In this document: positions 58,939 through 64,000 of the stretch, piece by piece | Numbering within the stretch: position 1 is the stretch's first letter | How the letters are laid out: each line of letters begins with the position of its first letter | Program-made: the position numbers and the translations under genes | Source of the DNA: GCA-2737725 sp033763995 | GTDB lineage: Bacteria; Pseudomonadota; Alphaproteobacteria; Rhodospirillales; Rhodospirillaceae | Direction: 5' to 3' | Length of the DNA stretch: 64,000 nt | Assembly: GCA_033763995.1 (NCBI GenBank) | Contig: JANRJL010000109.1 | Coordinates: 1-64,000, forward strand | The notes under the pieces: generated by a model | Told to the model about the DNA's origin: nothing | Database searches by the model: none | The model's input: the letters and a program-made list of their open reading frames with translations, nothing else

Positions 58939-59979
58939 ATGCGCCTGAAGTCCTACAACGCGCCCACCATGGCCGAGGCCATGCGCTTGGTGCGTGAGGA
59001 ACTGGGAGACGACGCGATCATCGTCTCCACCCAACGCGCCGCCGATGGGCAGGGCGTGCGCATCACGGCTGCGCTCGAGGGTGCCGACGACACCGACGAG
59101 GACATCCGCAAGGCGCTCTCGGGCCGCAACACCTCGGCCTTCGGCGAGAAGGTGCAGGAAGCGCTGGAATATCACGGCACGCCGCCGCGCCTGATCGAAA
59201 AGCTGGTGGCCGCAGCCACGGCGGTCGAGGTCGGCACGCCGACCATGGCCTGCGCCGCGGCACTTGAAGATCATTTCGATTTCGCGCCCCTACCCGAGCG
59301 CAAGTCGCCCCGCCCCTTCATGCTGGTGGGCCCGCCCGGTTCGGGCAAGACCATCACCACCGCGAAGCTCGCCGCCCGCGCGCGGCTGTCGGGCCGCCCC
59401 GTGGGCGTCATCACCGCCGACACCATCCGCGCCGGCGCTGTGGAGCAACTGCAAGCCTTCACCGGCATTCTCGAGATCGAACTGCGCCAGGTGCGCGGGG
59501 CGGAAAGCCTGGGACCGACCGTCAACGAAATGATGCCGAAATACGATCTGGTGTTCATCGACAGCCCGGGCCTCAATCCCTTCAGCCATCACGACATGGA
59601 ATATCTGAAAACGCTGGTGAACAGCGCCGACTTGGAGCCGATTTTGGTGCTGGCCGCCGGCGGCGACGCCTCCGAGGCCGCCGACATCGGCGAGGCCTTC
59701 GGCGCTTGTGGTGCCACGCGCCTGCTCGCCACCCGATTGGACATGACCCGGCGTTTGGGATCGATCCTCGCCGCCGCCGACGCGGGGCAGTTGATGTTCT
59801 GCGAAGTGAGCCTGAATCCGCACGTCGCCACTGGATTATGCGCGGTCAACCCCGTATCCATGGCGCGCATGATTCTGCCGCCGGAAGAGGAGCTGCAACC
59901 GCAACCGGAAGAGCCGCCGGCGCCGGTCCAGCTGCGCCCGACGAGCTTGCGCGCGGAAGCGCATAAAAGAGGTCCGTAG
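58939..59979 (+). CDS. flhF: Flagellar number and placement GTPase FlhF
   Basis: Product of 346 residues. FlhF is an SRP-type GTPase that directs flagella to the cell pole. The N-terminal region MRLKSYNAPTMAEAMRLVREELGDDAIIVSTQ is the FlhF signature. The G domain has GPPGSGKT (about residue 133), ADTIRAGAVEQLQAFT, and IDSPGL in place of the usual DTPG-type G3. ATG at 58939. It precedes flhG with a two-base gap. A Pro/Gln-rich tail ends the protein. Confidence 0.92.
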   Translation: MRLKSYNAPTMAEAMRLVREELGDDAIIVSTQRAADGQGVRITAALEGADDTDEDIRKALSGRNTSAFGEKVQEALEYHGTPPRLIEKLVAAATAVEVGTPTMACAAALEDHFDFAPLPERKSPRPFMLVGPPGSGKTITTAKLAARARLSGRPVGVITADTIRAGAVEQLQAFTGILEIELRQVRGAESLGPTVNEMMPKYDLVFIDSPGLNPFSHHDMEYLKTLVNSADLEPILVLAAGGDASEAADIGEAFGACGATRLLATRLDMTRRLGSILAAADAGQLMFCEVSLNPHVATGLCAVNPVSMARMILPPEEELQPQPEEPPAPVQLRPTSLRAEAHKRGP

Positions 59980-59981
59980 CG

Positions 59982-60794
59982 ATGAGCCCTGAATCGACCC
60001 TCCCGCCACCGTCGCAACCCCGCTTGGCGGGACGGCCCGCCGTGTCGGCGCGGCGCGGGCGCATCATCGCGGTCGCCTCGGGCAAGGGCGGCGTCGGCAA
60101 GACGTTTCTGTCGATCACACTGAGCCATGCCTTCGCGCGGCGCGGCCAACGCACCCTGCTGTTCGACGGCGACTTGGGTCTCGCCAACGTCGACATTCAG
60201 TTGGGTCTGATGCCGCGCCATGACTTGGGCAACGTCATCGCCGGGCGCATCGCGCTCAACCAAGCCGCCATGCGCTACGACGCCGGGGGATTCGACGTCA
60301 TTGCCGGCCGCTCGGGCTCCGGCAGCCTCGCCAACATCCCGCTCTCGCGCCTGCAAATTTTGGGCGAAGACTTGGCCATCCTGGCCGGACGCTATGACCG
60401 CATCGTCGTCGACCTGGGCGCGGGTGTGGAAAAATCCGTGCGCCAACTGGCCAAGGCCGCCGACACCATCATCATCGTCACGTCCGACGAGCCGACCTCG
60501 CTGACCGACGCCTATGCCTTCATCAAGATCACCACCATGGAGCGCGGCGCAAGCGACATTCGCATCATCGTCAATGCGTCGAACTCCACGCGCGAGGGCG
60601 AGCGGACCTATCAGACGCTGCTCAAGGCCTGCCAGGGGTTCTTGAAAATCTCGCCGCCGCTGGCCGGCATCGTGCGCCGCGACGCGCGCGTGCGCGAAAC
60701 CATCCGCAATCAAACGCCGATCCTGGTGCGCTCGCCCAGTTCCGAGGCGGCCATCGACATCGAGGCCATCGCCGACCGGCTGCTCGCGGGATAA
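59982..60794 (+). CDS. flhG: Flagellar number regulator FlhG (MinD-like ATPase)
   Basis: Product of 270 residues, a ParA/MinD-family ATPase. The deviant Walker A is SGKGGVGKT (about 33-41). FDGDLGLANVDIQLGL follows, and IVVDLGAGVEKS marks the Walker B region. With FlhF it limits flagellar number at the pole, stimulating the FlhF GTPase. Its start is two bases after the flhF stop, implying coupled translation. The C-terminal amphipathic helix of MinD is short here. Confidence 0.9.
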   Translation: MSPESTLPPPSQPRLAGRPAVSARRGRIIAVASGKGGVGKTFLSITLSHAFARRGQRTLLFDGDLGLANVDIQLGLMPRHDLGNVIAGRIALNQAAMRYDAGGFDVIAGRSGSGSLANIPLSRLQILGEDLAILAGRYDRIVVDLGAGVEKSVRQLAKAADTIIIVTSDEPTSLTDAYAFIKITTMERGASDIRIIVNASNSTREGERTYQTLLKACQGFLKISPPLAGIVRRDARVRETIRNQTPILVRSPSSEAAIDIEAIADRLLAG

Positions 60795-60816
60795 GCGCGC
60801 CAAGGCCGCCACCGCC

Positions 60817-62937
60817 ATGACCACCATCCCGCCCACCCTCACGCCCCAACCCGCGGCGTCGACGGCTGCGACGGCGGGCCCCGTGGTGACGATTCCCCAG
60901 CCGCCGCCGGAGTTGCTGAAGTTGCCGCCGGGCACGACGCTGGAGACCGTTGTGCTGTCCGTCGCACAACGGCCCGAAACCTCTCCCGATGCGCCGCGCA
61001 CCGAGTTGCCCAAGACCGCCTCGCCGCAGGCGGAACCTCCGCCGAGCCCGGCGCCGCGCCCCGACACGACTGCGGTCGACATCGCCCGCGTCGCGCTACA
61101 GCGGAACGAGGCCCAAAAGGCTGAGGCGCAGCGAGCGGCGGCGGCAGAGATCGCGCGGCAAACGGTCGTGTTGCGCACGCCCGCCGGCGACGTGCAGGTA
61201 CGCCTGCCCGTGCCGGTCGACGACGGCACGCGCGTGGCCTTGGAGGTGGTGCGCAGTACAGCGGGTCAGATCACCGCGCGGATCATCAGCATCGACGATG
61301 TGCCGGTGCAGCGCGTTTTGGCCCAAGCGGCGCGCGCGGCCGCCTCACCATCCGAGGCTCCGCCGTCACCGACCTCAGCTCCGCCACCGCCGTCACCGGC
61401 ATTGCAGGCGGCGCTCAGAGCCACGGCAATTCCACCGGGCCAGGCCTGGACTGCCGCTGGTCCACTCTCGCTCACGAGTGTGACCCCGCTGTCAGCCTAT
61501 GTGCTGTCGACCAAACCCCTGGCGCCGTTGCCGGCTCCCTTGCAGCCGTTGTTTCAGCCGGGAGCGGACATGGGCGTGCGCGTTGTCGCGTTGCAATTTC
61601 CGGCCCCGGCGATGGGCGCAATCACTCCGGGCCCGCTTAAACCCGCCGGCACGGCACCTCTAGCTCCGGGAGCACCGATCATTGCTGCGGGACAGGCACC
61701 TGCAGCCAGTACGCCCATGGGACCAACAGGCGCAAATCCTCCACCGACGGGAGCGATCAGCAGTCCGCTCAAACCCGGGGCCACGACGCCCGCTCAGCCC
61801 AACTTGAGCACACCAGCCGTGCCAAGCGGCGGTCCAACGCCGACACCTCAGCCAGGCAAGGGCGTTGTTGGTGGCGCAGCGGCCCCAAACTTTGCGGGCA
61901 ATCCCCTTCCAGCGACCGGCGCGATCATCGCCACAGCGACCCCCGCACCAATTCAATCGACCGAGAGCCAAGGCCTGCGCTTGCCCACGTCACAAGGCTT
62001 GGGTGCCGCGCCTCCGGCGCCGCCATCGAGTGTGGAAACGCCATCACCCATTGCCCGCATCACGGGCCAGGTCATTGCGGCGGGCGCGCAGACGCCGCTG
62101 ACCATCCGCACCGAAGCCGGCGATGTGCAGATCAACATTCGCGCCAACGTGCCCACCGGCACGACCATCACGCTCGATGTTGTCGCCCTGCAGCCGCCGC
62201 GTGCCGAAACCGGCCCGGTAACACCGCCGCTGCCCGCGCCGATTGCCGCGACGTTCGCGACGCCGACGACCGGATGGTCCAGCATCACCGAGGCCCTGCA
62301 ACTGTTGCAACGCACCGATCCGCAAACCGCCGCGCAGTTGGCGGCGGCCATCCCCGACGGGGGCCCGCGCACGGCGGCGGCCACCATGGCCTTCGTGCAG
62401 GCCATGCGTTCGGCCGATCCGCGCCAATGGCCCGGCGACACGGCGCTGCGCGGCTTGGAGCGCGCGGGGCCGCGCGGCGCGCAATTGGCCTCGCAGATTT
62501 CCAGCGAAGTGCGCGAGTTGGCCGGCCGCGGATCGGATACGGGCGGCGAATGGCGCGCCTATCCCGTGCCGTGGAACGCCGAGGGCCGCATCGAGCGAAT
62601 CAACTTGGTCGTGCGGCGCGAGGGCGACGGCGACGAGGCGGAGGCCAAGAAGGGCGGCAAGGGCGGCGGCACGCGCTTCCTCGTCAATCTGGAGCTCTCA
62701 CGCCTGGGCGAAATGCAGCTCGACGGCATGTACCGCAAGGCCGAGCGCGGGCTGGACGTGATGATCCGCACCAAGGCAGCGCTACCCGACGAGATGCGCC
62801 GCGATCTCACCGGCCTTTATGCCAACAGCGTTTCGGCCATGGGCCTCAAGGGCGCGCTGAGCTTCCAGGTAGCGAAAAAATTCGCCGACCCCATGGCCGC
62901 GACCGCGAGCCCCGACAAGGGCGGACTGTGGGCGTGA
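60817..62937 (+). CDS. FliK-like Pro-rich protein with duplicated beta unit
   Basis: Product of 706 residues. Long Pro/Ala-rich stretches separate two copies of a short beta unit: VVLRTPAGDVQVRLPVPVDDGTRVALEVV (about 117-145) and LTIRTEAGDVQINIRANVPTGTTITLDVV (about 427-455). The C-terminus (about 600-690, FLVNLELSRLGEMQLDGMYR) resembles the Flg_hook domain of FliK. It is therefore a second FliK-related protein besides 40720-42480. It follows flhG in the same operon. It may act in the control of export or hook length, but that is inferred from fold and context. Confidence 0.6.
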   Translation: MTTIPPTLTPQPAASTAATAGPVVTIPQPPPELLKLPPGTTLETVVLSVAQRPETSPDAPRTELPKTASPQAEPPPSPAPRPDTTAVDIARVALQRNEAQKAEAQRAAAAEIARQTVVLRTPAGDVQVRLPVPVDDGTRVALEVVRSTAGQITARIISIDDVPVQRVLAQAARAAASPSEAPPSPTSAPPPPSPALQAALRATAIPPGQAWTAAGPLSLTSVTPLSAYVLSTKPLAPLPAPLQPLFQPGADMGVRVVALQFPAPAMGAITPGPLKPAGTAPLAPGAPIIAAGQAPAASTPMGPTGANPPPTGAISSPLKPGATTPAQPNLSTPAVPSGGPTPTPQPGKGVVGGAAAPNFAGNPLPATGAIIATATPAPIQSTESQGLRLPTSQGLGAAPPAPPSSVETPSPIARITGQVIAAGAQTPLTIRTEAGDVQINIRANVPTGTTITLDVVALQPPRAETGPVTPPLPAPIAATFATPTTGWSSITEALQLLQRTDPQTAAQLAAAIPDGGPRTAAATMAFVQAMRSADPRQWPGDTALRGLERAGPRGAQLASQISSEVRELAGRGSDTGGEWRAYPVPWNAEGRIERINLVVRREGDGDEAEAKKGGKGGGTRFLVNLELSRLGEMQLDGMYRKAERGLDVMIRTKAALPDEMRRDLTGLYANSVSAMGLKGALSFQVAKKFADPMAATASPDKGGLWA

Positions 62938-62944
62938 GGCCCAC

Positions 62945-63898
62945 TTAGACTGGCACTTTTTCGCGACTCGATTCGAGCAACGGCTTGCGCTGCCTGAGCC
63001 ATTCCATGTCGATGATCCCGCGCGCGGCAAGTCCGGAGGCCGCCGCATCTGACTCGACGGGATGGCACAACTGGTCCAAGGCCGTGAGGGCACCCTCGAG
63101 ATCGTTGACCGGCACCGCCGCCGACGCTGCCGCCAAGAGGCCCGCCGCCACCGACACCGCCCGCGACGATCCCAACAACGCCGCCGCCTCGGGGTCCTTG
63201 CGCAGCGCCGCCGACGACAAATGGGGCGCGCGCACGGCGTAATCGACGTAGGTCGCGCGGGTCATGCCGACCTCGCGCAACACGCGTTCCTCTGCATTTC
63301 GATCGGCGGCGAGCGCCGTGGTACTGACCGCGATCACGCCGTCGTAGGCGGCCGGAAACGCGGGCACCGGATTCTGCGTCGGGCCATTGCCCGCCGAGGC
63401 CAGCACGATCAGGCCGTGGCGGCGCGCATGGCTCATGGCCTCGGCCAGTTGCGGCGTGTCGCGGCCGACAAAGGTGGCCGCCACGATCCTGACGCCGTTG
63501 GCCGCGAACCACTCGAAAGCGAATGCCAGTTGATCCAAGTCCATCACTTGGCGGCCGTCGGGGCGCTCTATCACCGGTGTGGCGACATACAACTCAAGCC
63601 GGGTGTCCGGCGCCAGCGATGCGAAGGCGCCGGCGAGCGCGCGGGCCATCACCTCGGCGTGATCGTTGTGGTGGTCGCGCGATTGCTTGGCGGCGCGTTG
63701 AAAGCCCGAGGCCCACAGCGACATCTGCCGCACGGCCACGGTCTTGAGGTCATCGAGCGCGCCGGGACGCAGATCAAGGTCGATCAGGCCGACCTTGACG
63801 CTGGCGGCAGCCCGCGTGCGGCGCGACGCCAGCGTCAATCCGGCGGCGGCGCCGAACGCCAGCCACTGCCGCCGCGAAAGTTGGGTCAAGGGAGCCAT
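62945..63898 (-). CDS. Degenerate subtilase (S8)-like protein
   Basis: Product of 317 residues. A Tat-like signal (SRRQWLAFGAAAGLTLAS) is followed by a subtilase-type order of motifs: VGLIDLDL (catalytic Asp place), NDHAEVMARALAGAF (His), LASAGNGPTQNPVPAFPAAYDGVIAVST (oxyanion Asn) and GSSRAVSVAAGLLAA (Ser). All are weaker than in classical subtilases, and the family's GTSFAAP is altered. It may be an active but unusual protease or an inactive homologue. It is convergent with the FliK-like gene, seven bases away, and overlaps the next gene by 13 bases. Confidence 0.6.
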   Translation of the reverse strand: MAPLTQLSRRQWLAFGAAAGLTLASRRTRAAASVKVGLIDLDLRPGALDDLKTVAVRQMSLWASGFQRAAKQSRDHHNDHAEVMARALAGAFASLAPDTRLELYVATPVIERPDGRQVMDLDQLAFAFEWFAANGVRIVAATFVGRDTPQLAEAMSHARRHGLIVLASAGNGPTQNPVPAFPAAYDGVIAVSTTALAADRNAEERVLREVGMTRATYVDYAVRAPHLSSAALRKDPEAAALLGSSRAVSVAAGLLAAASAAVPVNDLEGALTALDQLCHPVESDAAASGLAARGIIDMEWLRQRKPLLESSREKVPV

Positions 63899-64000
63899 GG
63901 CTGGGCCTCGCGGAAAATGTTGCGCGTCGTGGTCTTGATCACGGCAAAGGGTGTGTCGCCGCCGTCCTTGCCGAAGCGCTCGACATAGTCGGCGGGGGTC
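63886..64000 (-). CDS. C-terminal end of an unknown protein, cut by window edge
   Basis: The frame is open from the right edge to a TGA at 63886-63888 and gives 37 residues including DYVERFGKDGGDTPFAVIKTT and ending REAQPWLP. No family can be assigned from this fragment. It overlaps the start of the subtilase-like gene by 13 bases, so the two are probably translated together. Confidence 0.55.
   Translation of the reverse strand, partial: TPADYVERFGKDGGDTPFAVIKTTTRNIFREAQPWLP

Overview
This window is a contiguous stretch of flagellar chromosome from a high-GC alphaproteobacterium. FliX, FlbD, FlbT, FlaF, a DUF6468 protein, a MotE-like protein and a zinc-ligand-poor DksA occur together. FlhF and FlhG next to FlhA suggest polar flagellar placement. 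The set resembles Rhodospirillales-type or Caulobacter-like bacteria; the genus cannot be named from the sequence alone. No tRNA, rRNA, CRISPR array or intact insertion sequence was seen.

Layout. 1-3235 (minus): fliL, fliM, a DUF6468 protein and a MotE-like protein cut by the left edge. 3606-7540 (plus): flgF, flgG, flgA, flgH, with three palindromic repeat elements after flgA and flgH. 8131-9710: an orphan FlaF-type gene, dksA and fliX. 10015-16094 (plus): flgI, flgJ, flgN-like, flgK, flgL. 16102-20841 (minus): two TPR-GT41 glycosyltransferases. 20895-26145 (minus): flaF, flbT and four tandem flagellin genes, three with a clear terminator. 26411-39268: a block of glycosyltransferases in mixed orientation (GT8-like, a GT-A-like unknown, TPR-GT41, GT4, a WaaA-like Kdo transferase, a TPR-less GT41-like protein, two TPR-GT9-like proteins), plus two small or unknown genes. 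39394-45208 (plus): an unknown coiled-coil protein with an axial-like layout, fliK, flgD, flgE. 45289-49649 (minus): nadC, nadA, an M48 metalloprotease lipoprotein and a Nudix-related NAD regulator, a non-flagellar insert. 49861-62937 (plus): fliF, fliG, fliH, fliN, motA, flbD, flhA, flhF, flhG and a FliK-like protein. 62945-64000 (minus): a degenerate subtilase-like protein and the end of an unknown gene. Not in the window: fliE, fliP, fliQ, fliR, flhB, flgB, flgC, motB, fliI and any pseudaminic or legionaminic acid biosynthesis genes.

Regulation can be read from the DNA. The promoters of flgF, flgI and fliK each have a sigma-54 -24/-12 element, an IHF-type site 15-18 bp upstream of it, and a GGCAA-type inverted repeat 85-95 bp upstream of the -24 element (perfect at flgI and fliK, degenerate at flgF). 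The same inverted repeat lies upstream of fliF and flhA, which show no sigma-54 promoter. This fits the Caulobacter scheme in which FlbD activates late sigma-54 promoters through ftr sites and represses fliF; flbD itself is in the window. FlaF and FlbT beside the flagellins suggest control of flagellin translation or secretion.

The most unusual part is the glycosylation block around the four short flagellins. At least nine predicted glycosyltransferases belong to five or more families, and five are fused to TPR arrays like the Caulobacter flagellin glycosyltransferase FlmG. A second theme is a composite double-hairpin repeat bounded by CTAG, found after flgH and after motA.
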